Assembly (NCBI RefSeq): GCF_021653975.1
Contig: NZ_JAJKFK010000003.1
Span: 434,001 to 498,000 of the forward strand
Direction of reading: 5' to 3'
Origin: Amycolatopsis sp. GM8
GTDB taxonomy: Bacteria > Actinomycetota > Actinomycetes > Mycobacteriales > Pseudonocardiaceae
DNA length: 64,000 nucleotides
Position 1 is the stretch's first letter. The number at the start of each line of letters is the position of its first letter. The notes below the pieces were generated by a model. That model worked only from the letters and a program-made list of their open reading frames with translations. It had not been told where the DNA came from and ran no database searches. Made by a program: the position numbers and the translations under genes. Positions 33,891-44,368 of the stretch are shown here, piece by piece.

Positions 33891-35418
33891 CGCGCTGCTT
33901 CGCGAGCGTGATGTTCTGCTGGTGCTCGGCGGCCGTCGAGGCGAAGCAGGACAACCCGTTCTTCTCGCACTTGACGAAGAACACCCAGTTCCCGTCCGCG
34001 GGCTGCAGCGCCGCCTTGATGGCGTCCGAGCTGGGCGAGCCGATCGGGGTGGGCGGCAGACCCGCGTTCAGGTAGGTGTTGTACGGGCCGGGCCGGGTGC
34101 GGTCGGCGTCCGTCGTCGTCACGACCGGCTTGTCCAGCAGGTAGTTCACCGTGGAGTCCAGCTGCAGCCGCATGTTCGTGGCGAGCCGGTTGTAGATCAC
34201 CCGCGAGATCTTCTCGAAGTCCTGGTTGACGCCCTCGCGTTCGATCAGCGACGCGATCACCAGCACCTGGTACGGGTTCTGCCCGTTCACCGTGGTGGAC
34301 GCGGCGAGGCTCGCGGCCTGGATCTTGGTCGCCGAGCTCTTGAGCACGTACCCGAGCAGCTCGTCGGCCTTCCAGCCGGGCTTGACGTCGTACACGCCGG
34401 GCGCGACCAGGCCCTCGATGCGGCGGCTGTCGGTACTCTTGGCCGCGTCGCCCGCCGCCCAGTCCGGCACGCCCATCGCCTTGAGGTCCGCGCTCGCGGC
34501 GAGCTTGCGCAGGTCGTCGACGGACACGCAGGTGCTCTGGCCGTTCAGCTGCGCGCAGGAAGCCTTGGACAGCAACGAGAACACGCCGGGCGTGACCGTG
34601 CCGTCGGGCTGGGTGACATCGTCGAGCTGGGTGCCCGCGCGGACCTGGAGCACGCCGACCCGGGCATCGGGCGACGTCAGCTTCGCGACCGCGGCGGCGC
34701 CGGACATCTTGGTCTTCATCGCGTAGTAGCCGGGCTGCAGGCTCAGCACCTTCTGGTTGTCCGAGCTGGCCTTCACGAAGGCCTTGCCGCTCGCGACCAC
34801 GCCGGCGGTGGTGAGCTCGGCGCCGATCGCGTTGGTCGAGTCGCCCTGGCCGATCTCGATGACCACGTCGGCGTCCCCGGTGCCCGGGTAGTCGTCGTAG
34901 CCGAAGATCTGCTGGATGCCGTACCAGGCGCCGCCGCCGATGACCGCGATCACCGCGAGCGCGGCGACCCAGCGGATGAGCCGGCCGCCCACGCTGCGGC
35001 GCCGGGGCGGCTCGTCGCCGCCGTCCTCGGGCTCGATGTACTCGGGCTCGGCCTTTTCCTCGTCGGGAAAGTCGTCCGCGTACTCGTCCTCGTCGGCGTA
35101 GTCGTCTTCGTAGTACTCGATGTCCTCGACCGGGATGACCTCGGTCGGGCGCTCGTCCGGCGGGATCTCGGGCGGGCGGCGCGCGCGCGGCGGCTGCGGC
35201 TGGTGCTGCGGTGGCACCGGCCGGGGCGGCATCGAACGCTCGTCGAACAGGTCCAGCCCGTGGTCGGGCCGCAGCGGCCGGGGCCGGCCGGGCGGCGGCG
35301 GGGGCTGTTCCGGCGGCATGGCGCGCCGGTGCCGTGGCTGCTGGCGGGGCGGCGGTGGCGGCGGGGTGCCGTCCGGGCGCCGCCGTCGGCCACCAGGCGG
35401 CGGAAGCTCTCGGCTCAC
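33880..35418 (-). CDS. mltG: Endolytic transglycosylase MltG
   Basis: Cleaves nascent glycan strands at the membrane and so sets their length. It has 512 residues. A disordered cytoplasmic N-terminus (1-145) is first Pro/Arg-rich, then strongly acidic ([21 protein letters not shown]). One membrane helix follows (about 147-166), and the YceG domain (about 185-505) has the catalytic glutamate in ASLIEREG and the signature [20 protein letters not shown]. The long acidic tail is typical of actinobacteria. It overlaps ruvX by 4 bp and aroE by 11 bp. Confidence 0.94.
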   Translation of the reverse strand: MSRELPPPGGRRRRPDGTPPPPPPRQQPRHRRAMPPEQPPPPPGRPRPLRPDHGLDLFDERSMPPRPVPPQHQPQPPRARRPPEIPPDERPTEVIPVEDIEYYEDDYADEDEYADDFPDEEKAEPEYIEPEDGGDEPPRRRSVGGRLIRWVAALAVIAVIGGGAWYGIQQIFGYDDYPGTGDADVVIEIGQGDSTNAIGAELTTAGVVASGKAFVKASSDNQKVLSLQPGYYAMKTKMSGAAAVAKLTSPDARVGVLQVRAGTQLDDVTQPDGTVTPGVFSLLSKASCAQLNGQSTCVSVDDLRKLAASADLKAMGVPDWAAGDAAKSTDSRRIEGLVAPGVYDVKPGWKADELLGYVLKSSATKIQAASLAASTTVNGQNPYQVLVIASLIEREGVNQDFEKISRVIYNRLATNMRLQLDSTVNYLLDKPVVTTTDADRTRPGPYNTYLNAGLPPTPIGSPSSDAIKAALQPADGNWVFFVKCEKNGLSCFASTAAEHQQNITLAKQRGAY

Positions 35419-35906
35419 GATCGGCCCTCCCGAGCCAGGTAGGCGGCCCGGCCATCCAGCCAGCCCTGCAGGATCTCGACCGCGGCGGCCTGGTCCACCA
35501 CCGCGCGCTGCTTGCGTCCCTTGACGCCGCGCTGCGACAGCATGCGTGCCGCGCTGACCGTGGTCAAGCGTTCGTCGGCCAATCTCACCGGCACCGGGGC
35601 CACCAGGCCGGCAAGTTTTCCGGCATAGGCAACGGAAATCTCGGCGGCGGAGCCGTGGCGGTCCGCGAGGGTTCTGGGCAGTCCCACGATCACCTCCACC
35701 ACCTCGTGCTCGGAAACGAGCCGGGCCAGCTGAGTGAGATCGCTGTCGTCGTGCGCATCACGCGACAGGGTAACGAGTGGGGTCGCCAGGACGGGGGCGG
35801 GATCGCTCAGCGCCACACCGACCCGGACGGAGCCGACATCGACCGCAAGACGACGACCGGCCCCGGGATCGAACTCCCCGGGCCGGTCGGCTTTCGGTGT
35901 GGTCAC
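35415..35906 (-). CDS. ruvX: RuvX / YqgF-family pre-16S rRNA or Holliday-junction nuclease
   Basis: A 163-residue RNase H-fold nuclease. The conserved [17 protein letters not shown] start, the VIVGLPRT motif and the catalytic acidic residues ([22 protein letters not shown]) are present. In E. coli YqgF processes pre-16S rRNA; mycobacterial RuvX resolves Holliday junctions. It overlaps alaS and mltG by 4 bp each. Confidence 0.93.
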   Translation of the reverse strand: MTTPKADRPGEFDPGAGRRLAVDVGSVRVGVALSDPAPVLATPLVTLSRDAHDDSDLTQLARLVSEHEVVEVIVGLPRTLADRHGSAAEISVAYAGKLAGLVAPVPVRLADERLTTVSAARMLSQRGVKGRKQRAVVDQAAAVEILQGWLDGRAAYLAREGRS

Positions 35907-38563
35907 CCCGCGGCGACCGTGTCCCGCAGCGCGGCGATCGCCCGCTCGATACCAGCCGGGTCGGTGCCACCGCCCTGCGCCATGTCCGGCTTGCCGCCGC
36001 CGCGGCCGCCGATCTCCGGCGCGAACGAGGGCACCAGCTTCCCCGCCGCGAAGCCCTTGTCGCGCGCCTCGGCGTTGGTGGCCACGACGAAGCTCAGCTT
36101 TCCCTCCTGTGGCGCGAAAAGCGCGACGATCGCGGGGCGCGAGCCGAGCCGGCCCCGCACCTCGGTCGCCAGCGACCGCAGCCCGCCGCCGTCGATCTCG
36201 CCGTCCACCTTTTCCGCCACCAGCAGCACGCCACCGGTTTCGCGGGCGGAGTCCGCCAGCGAGCCCGCCGAGCCCAGCACCTGCTGAGTCTTGAGCTGCT
36301 CGATCTCCTTCTCCGCGTTGCGCAGCCGGGTGAGCACGTCCTCGACGCGCGCGGGCAGCTCGGCCGTGGGCACCTTCAGCGTGCCCGCCAGCTGCGAGAC
36401 CAGCAGCTGCTCCTTGCGCACGTGCCGGAGCGCGTCGGTGCCCACCAGCGCCTCCACCCGGTGCACGCCCGAGCCGATCGAGGAGTCGCCGACGAGCTTG
36501 ACCAGGCCCAGCTCACCGATCCGGCCGACGTGCGTGCCACCGCACAGCTCGCGCGAGTAGTCGCCCATGTCGACCACCCGCACGTCGTTGCCGTACTTCT
36601 CGCCGAACAGCGCGATCGCGCCGAGTTCGAGCGCCTTGTCCTTGGTCGTGACGTAGCTGCGCACCTCGACGTCGGACTGGAGGTAGTCGTTGACCTCCTC
36701 CTCGACCTCGGTCAGCACGTCGGCCGACACCGGGCCGGGTGTGGTGAAGTCGAAGCGCATCCGGCCGGGCGAGTTGAGCGAACCGGCCTGTGCCGCCCGG
36801 CGGCCGTACGCGCCGCGGACCGCCGCGTGCACGAGGTGGGTCGCCGAGTGCGACCGCTCGATCGAGCCGCGGCGGGCACCGTCGACCGAACCGGTCACTT
36901 CGGTGTCCAGCCCGATCTCGCCCTCGGTCACCTCGACCCGGTGCACGAACAGGCCGGGCACGACCTTCTGCACATCGAGGACCTTCGCCTCGCCGCCGTC
37001 GCCGACGAGCACGCCGGTGTCGGCGACCTGGCCGCCGCTCTCGGCGTAGAACGGCGTGCGGTCGAGGATCAGCTCGGCCTTGTCGCCCGCGCGGACGCTA
37101 CGCACGCCCTGGCCGTCCTTCAGCAGGCCGATGACCTTCGAGGTGGCCTGCAGGTCGGTGTAGCCGAGGAAATCGGTCTCGCCGTGGCGCTCCAGCAGAT
37201 CCCGGTACACCGACAGGTCGCCGTGGCCCTTCTTGCGGGCCGCCGCGTCCGCCTTCGCGCGCTGGCGCTGCTCCTCCATCAGGGTGCGGAACCCGTCCTC
37301 GTCGACCTCGATGCCCTGCTCCGAAGCCATCTCGAGGGTCAGGTCGATCGGGAAGCCGTAGGTGTCGTGCAGCTGGAAGGCCTTGTCCCCGGCCAGGATG
37401 TTGCTGCCACCCGCCTTCGTCTCCTCGGCGGCGAGGTCGAAGATCCGCGAGCCACTGGTGAGGGTGGCGAGGAACGCCTCCTCCTCGACGCGCATCACGT
37501 CGCTGATCCGGTCGAAGTCGCGCGCGATCTCCGGGTACGACGGCGACATCGCGTCGCGCACCACCGCGGCGAACCCGGGCAGCACGGGCTCGTGCACGCC
37601 CAGCAGGCGCATCGAGCGGACGATCCGGCGCAGCAGGCGGCGCAGCACGTAGCCGCGCGCCTCGTTGCCCGGGGTGACGCCGTCGCCGATCAGCATCACG
37701 CCGGAGCGCGCGTGGTCGGCGATGACGCGGAAGCGCACGTCGTCGGTGTGGTCGGTGCCGTAGCGGCGGCCGGAGAACTCCTCGGCCTTCGCGATCACCG
37801 GGCGCACCAGGTCGGTCTCGTAGACGTTGTCCACGCCCTGCAGCAAGTACGCCACCCGCTCGATGCCCATGCCGGTGTCGATGTTCTTCTTCGGCAGCGG
37901 GCCGAGGACGGGGCCGCCCTTCTTCGGGCTCACCTCACCCCGGATCTCCTGCATGAAGACGAGGTTCCAGATCTCCAGGTAGCGGTCCTCGTCCATGGCG
38001 GGACCGCCCTCGCGGCCGTGCTCCGGGCCGCGGTCGTAGTAGATCTCCGAGCAGGGGCCGCCGGGACCCGGCACGCCCATGTCCCAGTAGTTGTCGTCGG
38101 CGCCGCGCAGCTGCAGGCGGCTCTCCGGGATGTCGGTGGCCTTGCGCCACAACGCGGTCGTCTCCGCGTCGTGCTCGTAGACCGTCGCCCAGATGCGGCC
38201 CGGGTCGAGGCCGAGCCCGCCGTCGGCCTGCGACTTCGTGATGAAGTCCCAGGCGAAGGAGATCGCGGACTCCTTGAAGTAGTCGCCGAAGGAGAAGTTC
38301 CCGGCCATCTGGAAGAACGTGTTGTGCCGGGTGGTCTTGCCGACCTCGTCGATGTCGCCGGTGCGCACGCACTTCTGGATGCTCGTGGCGCGCGGGTACG
38401 GCGGCGGGACCTCACCGAGGAAGTACGGCTTGAACTGGACCATGCCGGCGTTGACGAACAGCAGCGTCGGGTCGTCCAGGATGAGCGACGCGCTGGGTAC
38501 GCGGGTATGGCCGTTGCGCTCGAAGTGTTCGAGGAATCGCTTGCTGATCTCGTGTGTTTCCAC
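35903..38563 (-). CDS. alaS: Alanyl-tRNA synthetase
   Basis: Charges tRNA-Ala. It has 886 residues, full length. The class II catalytic core includes [18 protein letters not shown] and [17 protein letters not shown]. The editing domain has [11 protein letters not shown] and the cysteine motif [14 protein letters not shown]-terminal DHHA1-type C-Ala domain ends with the Gly-rich [18 protein letters not shown] start 38563. It heads alaS-ruvX-mltG-aroE, all overlapping. Confidence 0.97.
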   Translation of the reverse strand: METHEISKRFLEHFERNGHTRVPSASLILDDPTLLFVNAGMVQFKPYFLGEVPPPYPRATSIQKCVRTGDIDEVGKTTRHNTFFQMAGNFSFGDYFKESAISFAWDFITKSQADGGLGLDPGRIWATVYEHDAETTALWRKATDIPESRLQLRGADDNYWDMGVPGPGGPCSEIYYDRGPEHGREGGPAMDEDRYLEIWNLVFMQEIRGEVSPKKGGPVLGPLPKKNIDTGMGIERVAYLLQGVDNVYETDLVRPVIAKAEEFSGRRYGTDHTDDVRFRVIADHARSGVMLIGDGVTPGNEARGYVLRRLLRRIVRSMRLLGVHEPVLPGFAAVVRDAMSPSYPEIARDFDRISDVMRVEEEAFLATLTSGSRIFDLAAEETKAGGSNILAGDKAFQLHDTYGFPIDLTLEMASEQGIEVDEDGFRTLMEEQRQRAKADAAARKKGHGDLSVYRDLLERHGETDFLGYTDLQATSKVIGLLKDGQGVRSVRAGDKAELILDRTPFYAESGGQVADTGVLVGDGGEAKVLDVQKVVPGLFVHRVEVTEGEIGLDTEVTGSVDGARRGSIERSHSATHLVHAAVRGAYGRRAAQAGSLNSPGRMRFDFTTPGPVSADVLTEVEEEVNDYLQSDVEVRSYVTTKDKALELGAIALFGEKYGNDVRVVDMGDYSRELCGGTHVGRIGELGLVKLVGDSSIGSGVHRVEALVGTDALRHVRKEQLLVSQLAGTLKVPTAELPARVEDVLTRLRNAEKEIEQLKTQQVLGSAGSLADSARETGGVLLVAEKVDGEIDGGGLRSLATEVRGRLGSRPAIVALFAPQEGKLSFVVATNAEARDKGFAAGKLVPSFAPEIGGRGGGKPDMAQGGGTDPAGIERAIAALRDTVAAG

Positions 38564-38625
38564 TGGGTCTTCCTTGGCTGTGCGGGCAGGGGGCGGACGG
38601 CGGCGGCGAAGAGCGCGCGAAGAAC

Positions 38626-38937
38626 TCAGCTCTCCGCCCGGCGCGCTCGCGCCGGGCGGGGCCGGGTGGCGTGCCGCCCGGCCGTGCTCGCGCCGGGCCG
38701 CGCCGAAGGCACGCCCGACCGCTCGTCCACCATGTCCCGCAACTCCCGCTCACGCTCGCTCATACCGGCCCGGACGTCGGCGCCGAACGAACCGATGGCG
38801 CCCGCCAGCTCCCGTGCCGCGTCGCCGAGGTTCTCCGCCAGTCCGGCCGGTGTGGCCTGGCGGGCCGCCTGGCCCGCCTTGCGGGTGACCGCGACCCCGG
38901 CCACGACACCCACCCCCAGCCAGAATAGCCGCTTCAT
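38626..38937 (-). CDS. Small membrane-anchored protein upstream of alaS
   Basis: A 103-residue protein: a short N-terminal hydrophobic helix ([15 protein letters not shown]), an amphipathic Ala/Glu-rich middle ([40 protein letters not shown]) and a basic tail. Conserved beside alaS and DUF948 in actinobacteria; I know no function. ATG 38937 overlaps the DUF948 stop by 4 bp. Confidence 0.78.
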   Translation of the reverse strand: MKRLFWLGVGVVAGVAVTRKAGQAARQATPAGLAENLGDAARELAGAIGSFGADVRAGMSERERELRDMVDERSGVPSARPGASTAGRHATRPRPARARRAES

Positions 38938-39344
38938 GACTTGCTGCTCCCCTTGCGACCGCCGCGGGTGTGCCGCCCTTCCGCGTTCTCCTTGGCCTTG
39001 CGGCGCGCGCGGATGGCCTTGCTGACGCCGTAAGAGAACGCGGCGGTCTTGACCAGCGGGCTGCCCAGCGTCGCGGTGAACACCGAGGAGAGCGCCGACA
39101 CGTTGCCCGTGACCGCCTGTGCGTTGGCGGTGATCCCGTCGACCCGCTCGAGCTGGGTGTTGACGTGGGTGATCGTGTCGTTGGCCCCGATCAGGATCGG
39201 GTCGGAGTTCTCGTGCGCCTTGCGGATGGCCACGGTCGCCTCGTCCAGGGTGCGGCCGAGCTTGATCAACGGGATCGCGAGCAGTATCACCAGCAGCACG
39301 AATGCACCGGCGGCGATGAGCGCGGCGATCTGCCCTGCCGACAC
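38934..39344 (-). CDS. DUF948 membrane protein
   Basis: A 136-residue protein with one N-terminal membrane helix (IAALIAAGAFVLLVILLAIPLI), a coiled-coil-prone segment with THVNTQLERVDGITANAQAVTGNV, and a basic C-terminal tail (RARRKAKENAEGRH). This matches the DUF948 family found upstream of alaS. GTG start with GAGGAGG ahead. The function is unknown; it is probably co-transcribed with the next small membrane gene. Confidence 0.85.
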   Translation of the reverse strand: MSAGQIAALIAAGAFVLLVILLAIPLIKLGRTLDEATVAIRKAHENSDPILIGANDTITHVNTQLERVDGITANAQAVTGNVSALSSVFTATLGSPLVKTAAFSYGVSKAIRARRKAKENAEGRHTRGGRKGSSKS

Positions 39345-39401
39345 GGGGTCCTCCTCGAAGTGGCGCGGCTCGAATGCCGGTCAGGCTACCGTGCGCCGCC
39401 G

Positions 39402-40265
39402 CTACCGGCCGGGCAACCCCACGCGCAGGCCGTAGTAGACGGCCGCCATGTCTTCGTCGGCGTGTCCCGCGTCCTGCGCGGCGTCGAGATGCGCGAGCGC
39501 GGCGCGGACTCCGCCCAGGTCGAGACCTTCGCCGCCGGCGGCGAGGACGAGCCGTGCGTCCTTCGCGGCGTGGCGGGTCGCGAAGCTCAGCGGGTACTCG
39601 CCGGAGATCATCGCGCCGCCCTTCAGGTGGGCGTAGGGCACGTCGAGCGCGCCGCCACTGATCACGTCCAGGAAGAGCTTCGGGTCCACGCCCAGTTCTC
39701 CGGCGAGCGCCACGCTCTCGGCGGTCGCGTTGGTGAGCGCGAGCACCCACGCGTTCGCGACGAGCTTGAGCCTGCTGCCGGCGCCCGCCGGGCCGAGCCA
39801 CAGGGTGCGGCCGCCGATCGCGCCGAACACCGGCGCGCACTTTTCCCGGAGGCCTTCCGGACCGGACGCGAGGACGACGAGCTCGCCCTGTTCCGCGGGC
39901 TGCTTCGTGCCGAGCACGGGCGCGTCGACGAACGGGACGCCCGCCTTCTCCGCGAGCGCGGCAAGCGTGGCCGTCCATTCGATGCCCACGGTGCTCGTCT
40001 GGAGCCACACCGCACCGGGCCGGAGCACGTCCTCGACGACCTCCCGCACGGAACTGCCGTCGTCGAGCATGGTGAGCACGAAGTCCGCGCCCGCCGCCGC
40101 GCCCGCGGGCGTGTCCGCGATCTCCACGCCCTTCCCGGCGAGCGGCTCCGCCTTGGCACGGGTGCGGTTCCAGGCGCGGACGGTCAGCCCGGCCGCGGCG
40201 AGGTTCGCGGCCATCGGCGCGCCCATGATCCCGGTGCCGAGCACGGCGACAGTGGTGTCGGTCAT
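39402..40265 (-). CDS. NAD(P)-dependent oxidoreductase of the 3-hydroxyisobutyrate dehydrogenase family
   Basis: A 287-residue beta-hydroxyacid dehydrogenase. The cofactor loop VAVLGTGIMGAPMAANLAAAG lies at residues 6-26, and WNRTRAKAEPL suggests NADPH (Arg after the second strand). The family's substrate motif appears as DAPVLGTKQPAEQGELVVLASG, and the catalytic lysine is in RLKLVANAW. ATG 40265 is preferred to an upstream extension that would cross the divergent promoter. It is divergent from the SDR gene across a SoxR-like box. Confidence 0.88.
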   Translation of the reverse strand: MTDTTVAVLGTGIMGAPMAANLAAAGLTVRAWNRTRAKAEPLAGKGVEIADTPAGAAAGADFVLTMLDDGSSVREVVEDVLRPGAVWLQTSTVGIEWTATLAALAEKAGVPFVDAPVLGTKQPAEQGELVVLASGPEGLREKCAPVFGAIGGRTLWLGPAGAGSRLKLVANAWVLALTNATAESVALAGELGVDPKLFLDVISGGALDVPYAHLKGGAMISGEYPLSFATRHAAKDARLVLAAGGEGLDLGGVRAALAHLDAAQDAGHADEDMAAVYYGLRVGLPGR

Positions 40266-40300
40266 GGCCCCGTTGTTCCCTCTCGGCGAACCGGCCAAAC

Positions 40301-40331
40301 TTGACCTCCAGTTAAGTCGAGGTTTCATGCT
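40301..40331 (+). promoter_or_regulatory. MerR/SoxR-type promoter with 19-bp spacer
   Basis: TTGACC (40301-40306) and CATGCT (40326-40331) are separated by 19 bp, the long spacing typical of MerR-family targets. The spacer region carries CCTCCAGTTAAGTCGAGG (40305-40322), 15 of 18 bases identical to the SoxR box CCTCAAGTTAACTTGAGG as I recall it. The SDR ATG is only seven bases beyond the -10, so this mRNA may be leaderless. The regulator gene is not in the window. Confidence 0.65.
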
Positions 40332-40337
40332 GGCGGC

Positions 40338-41015
40338 ATGGACACTGACACGAAGACCGCGGTCGTCACCGGTGCCTCCCGCGGGCTCGGGCTCGCCCTG
40401 GCCAGGGAACTGGCGAAGCGGGGCTGGCAGGTCGTCGCGGACGCGCGCGACGGCGACCGGTTGCGGGACGCCCTCGCCGGGACCGGGGTGCGCTGCGTGC
40501 CCGGCGACGTGACGGATCCCGGGCACCGCGAGGAAATCCTCGCCGCTGCAGGCGACGTGGACCTCCTCGTCAACAACGCGAGCGCGCTCGGGCCGAGCCC
40601 GCAGCCCGCGCTGGCCGCCTACCCGCTCGCCGAACTGCAGCGCGTATACGCGGTCAACACGCTCGCTCCGCTGGCCCTGATCCAGCTGCTGCTACCGGGT
40701 CTGCGCCGCCGCCACGGCCGGATCATCGACATCAGCTCGGACGCGGCCGTCGAGCCGTACGAGGGCTGGGGCGGCTACGGCTCGTCGAAGGCCGCATTGG
40801 ACCAGCTCACCGCGATCCTCGCGGCCGAGGAGCCCCAGCTGCGGGTCTACGCGTTCGATCCCGGCGGCATGAACACCGACCTGCACCAGCAGGCGTTCCC
40901 CGGCGAGGACATCTCCGACCGGCCCGATCCGGAGACGGTGGTGCCCGCGCTGCTGCGGCTCGTCGAGGGCGAGCTGGCGAGCGGCCGCTACCAGGCCGCC
41001 GGGGTGCCGGCATGA
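40338..41015 (+). CDS. SDR-family oxidoreductase
   Basis: A 225-residue classical short-chain dehydrogenase. It shows the TGASRGLGLALA cofactor loop, the NNASALG motif, the catalytic serine region DISSDAAV and YGSSKAAL (YxxxK). An aspartate-arginine pair after the second strand (ADARDGD) leaves NAD(H) or NADP(H) choice open. Substrate unknown. It overlaps the QueA-like gene by 4 bp and follows a SoxR-like promoter, which hints at a role in redox stress. Confidence 0.88.
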   Translation: MDTDTKTAVVTGASRGLGLALARELAKRGWQVVADARDGDRLRDALAGTGVRCVPGDVTDPGHREEILAAAGDVDLLVNNASALGPSPQPALAAYPLAELQRVYAVNTLAPLALIQLLLPGLRRRHGRIIDISSDAAVEPYEGWGGYGSSKAALDQLTAILAAEEPQLRVYAFDPGGMNTDLHQQAFPGEDISDRPDPETVVPALLRLVEGELASGRYQAAGVPA

Positions 41016-42028
41016 CGATCCCGTTCACGCTGCCGCCGGACAGCGAGGCCGGGCGCCCGCCGGAACGCCGGGGTCTGCCCCGCGACGGGGTGCGGCTGCT
41101 GGTCGCGCGGCCGGGGGTGGTCCAGCACCGGCGGTTCCACGATCTGCCGGAGCTGCTCGAACCCGGCGATCTCGTCGTCGTGAACACCTCGGCGACCCTG
41201 CCCGCCGCGCTGGATGCCCTGCGGGACAACGGAAAACCGGCACCGGTGCATGTCTCGACCGCGCTGGACGACGGCGATTGGGTGGTCGAGGTGCGGCTGT
41301 CCGACGCGAGCGGTCCGGACCTGTCGCTGCGTCCCGGCGATCAGCTGCGCCTGCCCGGCGACGTCACCCTGACGCTGCTCGGGCATCACCTGTCGGCCCG
41401 GCTCTGGCGCGCCGCCGCCTCCCCGCGGGTGTCCGCGCGGAGCTACCTGCCGCGGTACGGCCGCCCGATCGGCTACGGCTACCTCGCGGGCCGTTTTCCG
41501 TTGCGGGACTACCAAACCGTGTACGCGACCGAGCCGGGCAGCGCGGAGATGGCCAGCGCCGGGCGGCCGTTCACCGAACCGTTGCTGGTGCGGCTGATGG
41601 CTCGCGGCGTCATCGTCGCGCCCATCGTGCTGCACGCCGGGGTGTCGAGCCCGGAACTGCACGAACCGCCGACCGCGGAACGGTTCGCCGTGCCGGCGGC
41701 CACCGCGCGCCTGGTCGACGTCGTGCGCGCGGCCGGGCAGCGGGTGGTCGCGGTCGGCACCACCGTCGTCCGGGCGCTGGAAAGCGCCGCGGGACCGGAC
41801 GGGTCGATGCGGGCGGCGAGTGGCTGGACCGAGCTGGTGCTCGGCCCGGACCGCCCGGCCCGGGTGGTCGGCGGGCTGGTCACGGGTCTGCACGCGCCGG
41901 AAGCCAGCCATCTTCTGCTGCTGGAAGCGGTCGCGGGGCGTCCTCTCGTCGAGGCGGCCTACGAGGCCGCGGTGCGGCAGCGTTATCTATGGCACGAATT
42001 CGGAGACTCGACAGTGTTCCTGCCGTGA
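41012..42028 (+). CDS. QueA-like S-adenosylmethionine:tRNA ribosyltransferase-isomerase family protein
   Basis: A 338-residue member of the QueA family, recognised by LLEPGDLVVVNTSATLPAAL, DYQTVYATEPGS, RLMARGVIVAPIVLHAG and the C-terminal GTTVVRALES and HLLLLEAV segments. The usual PTAGLHFT motif reads MASAGRPFT here, and the DHxMHxE segment reads SSPELHEPPTAERF. True QueA adds the epoxycyclopentane group in queuosine synthesis. No other queuosine gene is present, and actinobacteria mostly lack that pathway, so this is probably a divergent relative with another substrate. It is coupled to the SDR gene. Confidence 0.78.
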   Translation: MTIPFTLPPDSEAGRPPERRGLPRDGVRLLVARPGVVQHRRFHDLPELLEPGDLVVVNTSATLPAALDALRDNGKPAPVHVSTALDDGDWVVEVRLSDASGPDLSLRPGDQLRLPGDVTLTLLGHHLSARLWRAAASPRVSARSYLPRYGRPIGYGYLAGRFPLRDYQTVYATEPGSAEMASAGRPFTEPLLVRLMARGVIVAPIVLHAGVSSPELHEPPTAERFAVPAATARLVDVVRAAGQRVVAVGTTVVRALESAAGPDGSMRAASGWTELVLGPDRPARVVGGLVTGLHAPEASHLLLLEAVAGRPLVEAAYEAAVRQRYLWHEFGDSTVFLP

Positions 42029-42032
42029 ACCG

Positions 42033-43397
42033 TCACTCCCCGCGCACCGTGCGGCGCAGCTTCGGCACCCGGTCGGCGAGCGTGCGCTCCGCACCGCGCT
42101 GGGTGGGCTCGTAGTAGTCGCGCCCGACCAGCTCGTCCGGCGGATACTGTTGCGGCAGAACACCTTCGGGCACGTCATGGGGGTACCGATAGCCCTGCGC
42201 GTTGCCCAGTTTGGCCGCGCCCGCGTAGTGCCCGTCGCGCAGGTGCGGCGGCACGGTGCCGATCCGGCCGGCGCGGACGTCGGCGAGCGCGCTGTCGATG
42301 CTCATCACCACCGCGTTGGACTTCGGTGCGGTGGCAAGGTGAATCGTCGCCTGGGCCAGCGCGAGCCGCCCCTCCGGCATGCCGATGAACTGCACGGCGT
42401 GCGCGGCGGCGACCGCGGCCTGCAGCGCCGTCGGGTCGGCGAGGCCAACGTCCTCGCTGGCGTGCACGACGAGCCGGCGGGCGAGGAACCGCGGGTCCTC
42501 CCCCGCCTCGATCATCCGCGCCAGGTAGTGCAGCGCGGCGTCCACATCGGACCCGCGGATGGACTTGATGAACGCGCTGATCACGTCGTAGTGCTGATCG
42601 CCGTCCCGGTCGTACCGCACCGCGGCTTTGTCCACTGTGGACTCGACGGTGGCCAGGCCGATCGTCTGGTGCTCGGTGGCCGCGGCGGCGTCGGCGGCCG
42701 CTTCGAGCGCGGTGAGCGCGCGGCGCGCGTCCCCGGAAGCCAGGCGCACCAGGTGTTCCCGCGCCTCTTCGGTCAGCTCCAGCTCACCGGCCAGGCCGCG
42801 CTCGTCGGCCAGCGCGCGCTGAATCAGCTCGCGCACGTCGTCGTCGGTCAGCGGCCGCAGTTGCAGTACCAGCGAACGGGACAGCAGCGGCGAGACGACC
42901 GAGAACGACGGGTTCTCCGTGGTGGCCGCGACCAGCAGCACCGTCCGGTCCTCGACCGCGCCGAGCAGCGCGTCCTGCTGCGTCTTGGAAAACCGGTGCA
43001 CCTCGTCGATGAACAGCACCGTGTTCTCGCTGTTGTACATCCGGCGGCGCCGTGCTTCTTCGATGACGCCGCGCACTTCCTTGACCCCGGCCGACAGCGC
43101 CGACAGCGCGACGAAGCGGCGCCCGGTCACGGTGGACACGAGGTTCGCCAGCGTCGTCTTGCCGGTGCCCGGCGGGCCGTAGAGCAGCACCGACGCCGGG
43201 GCCGCGCCCTCGACGAGCCGCCGCAGCGGGGCGCCTTCACGCAGCAGGTGCTGCTGCCCCACCACCTCGTCGAGGGTGCGTGGCCGCATCCGGACCGCGA
43301 GCGGCGACCCGGCCGGGATGACCGGCTCGCGCGGCGCTTCCACCGGGTCGGGCCGTTCGAGGTCCGGGTTCACGGTGAAGAGTTCGTCCTGCTGCAC
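42033..43397 (-). CDS. rarA: Replication-associated recombination ATPase RarA (MgsA)
   Basis: AAA+ clamp-loader-like ATPase acting at stalled forks. It has 454 residues, with Walker [17 protein letters not shown], Walker [18 protein letters not shown], sensor [19 protein letters not shown], and a C-terminal tetramerisation domain with [21 protein letters not shown] start. It converges with the QueA-like gene, 4 bp apart. Confidence 0.95.
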   Translation of the reverse strand: MQQDELFTVNPDLERPDPVEAPREPVIPAGSPLAVRMRPRTLDEVVGQQHLLREGAPLRRLVEGAAPASVLLYGPPGTGKTTLANLVSTVTGRRFVALSALSAGVKEVRGVIEEARRRRMYNSENTVLFIDEVHRFSKTQQDALLGAVEDRTVLLVAATTENPSFSVVSPLLSRSLVLQLRPLTDDDVRELIQRALADERGLAGELELTEEAREHLVRLASGDARRALTALEAAADAAAATEHQTIGLATVESTVDKAAVRYDRDGDQHYDVISAFIKSIRGSDVDAALHYLARMIEAGEDPRFLARRLVVHASEDVGLADPTALQAAVAAAHAVQFIGMPEGRLALAQATIHLATAPKSNAVVMSIDSALADVRAGRIGTVPPHLRDGHYAGAAKLGNAQGYRYPHDVPEGVLPQQYPPDELVGRDYYEPTQRGAERTLADRVPKLRRTVRGE

Positions 43398-43430
43398 CCC
43401 ACCACGGTAACCGGGAGGTACGACAGTTGT

Positions 43431-44303
43431 TCAGCGGATCTGCAGTGCGCTCGGCTGCGGCTCCGGGCCCGCGATCTCGGTGCCGTCACGCCAGGCGACG
43501 TAGGACTCCATCGCCGACGCCGCGAGGATCTTCGCGATGAACGGGAACAGGTCGGTGCTACGCCGCCACAGCCACGGCAGGCCCTTCACCAGCAGCCACG
43601 CCACGTGCTGCGCGGTGGTCGGCTGGATCCCGCCCGAGCACTCCAGGCTCACCGGCTCGACGATCTCGATACCCGCCTCCGCGATCCGCTCGCTCAGGCC
43701 CAGGGCCAGCATCCGGTGCCCCAGCTCCGAGGGGTGCAGCCGGTCGACGGCCCACGCCGCCAGGTCGTACGCGCCCGGCATGGCGTCGAGGTCCAGGCAC
43801 GGCATGCCGTGGTGGTGCACCACGTTGTCGATCCCGGCGTTCAGCTCGTCGATCCGGCCCCTCAGCGCGCGGTAGAGCGGCGCGGGCAGCCGGAAGACCT
43901 TGCCGTGGTCGTGGAACCGCACCGGCACGACCACGGTGCCGATCGCGCCCAGCGTGCTCATGATGTGGTCGAGATCCGCCGCCATGTCGGGCGCGTCGAA
44001 ATCGGAACGCAGGGTGTCGTTCATGCCGACGATCACCAGCGCCACGTCCGGCCGGTGCGCGAGCGCCGCGGGCAGCTGCTCGTAGCGCACGGACTTCATC
44101 CGGGCCCCGGTGAAGGAGGTGTTGAGGTAGCCCTCAGGCGCGATGCCCAGGGCGCGCCCCACGAAGGGGCCGACGCCTCGCCAGCCGCGGCCGGGCACGG
44201 GATCACCGAGCCCCACGGCGGTGGAATCGCCGAGTACGGCCAGTCGCCGCACCCGTCGGGGCGTCATTTCTGCTGGGGGAAGCTGTTCGCTCAGCGCGGT
44301 CAC
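43431..44303 (-). CDS. SGNH/GDSL-family hydrolase
   Basis: A 290-residue lipase/esterase-fold enzyme. Block I RLAVLGDSTAVGLGD carries the nucleophilic serine, GMNDTLRS the oxyanion Asn, and DRLHPSELGH the Asp-His pair. No signal peptide is visible. Start taken as GTG 44303; an ATG 33 bases inside is the alternative, as neither has a good ribosome site. The C-terminal 80 residues (CSGGIQPTTAQHVAWLLVKG onward) are outside the fold and carry a hydrophobic stretch. Substrate unknown. Confidence 0.8.
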   Translation of the reverse strand: MTALSEQLPPAEMTPRRVRRLAVLGDSTAVGLGDPVPGRGWRGVGPFVGRALGIAPEGYLNTSFTGARMKSVRYEQLPAALAHRPDVALVIVGMNDTLRSDFDAPDMAADLDHIMSTLGAIGTVVVPVRFHDHGKVFRLPAPLYRALRGRIDELNAGIDNVVHHHGMPCLDLDAMPGAYDLAAWAVDRLHPSELGHRMLALGLSERIAEAGIEIVEPVSLECSGGIQPTTAQHVAWLLVKGLPWLWRRSTDLFPFIAKILAASAMESYVAWRDGTEIAGPEPQPSALQIR

Positions 44304-44368
44304 GCCTACAGACCATCGGTCACGCAGACTCACCCGTGGTGAGCACTGGGTAACGAGGTCAAGACCTC

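Noticed and set aside
35777..39025. A 1082-codon open frame on the plus strand over alaS
   Set aside because: It is antisense to a clearly functional alaS with full motifs; the translation is Arg/Ala/His-rich with no domain. High G+C makes such shadows common.
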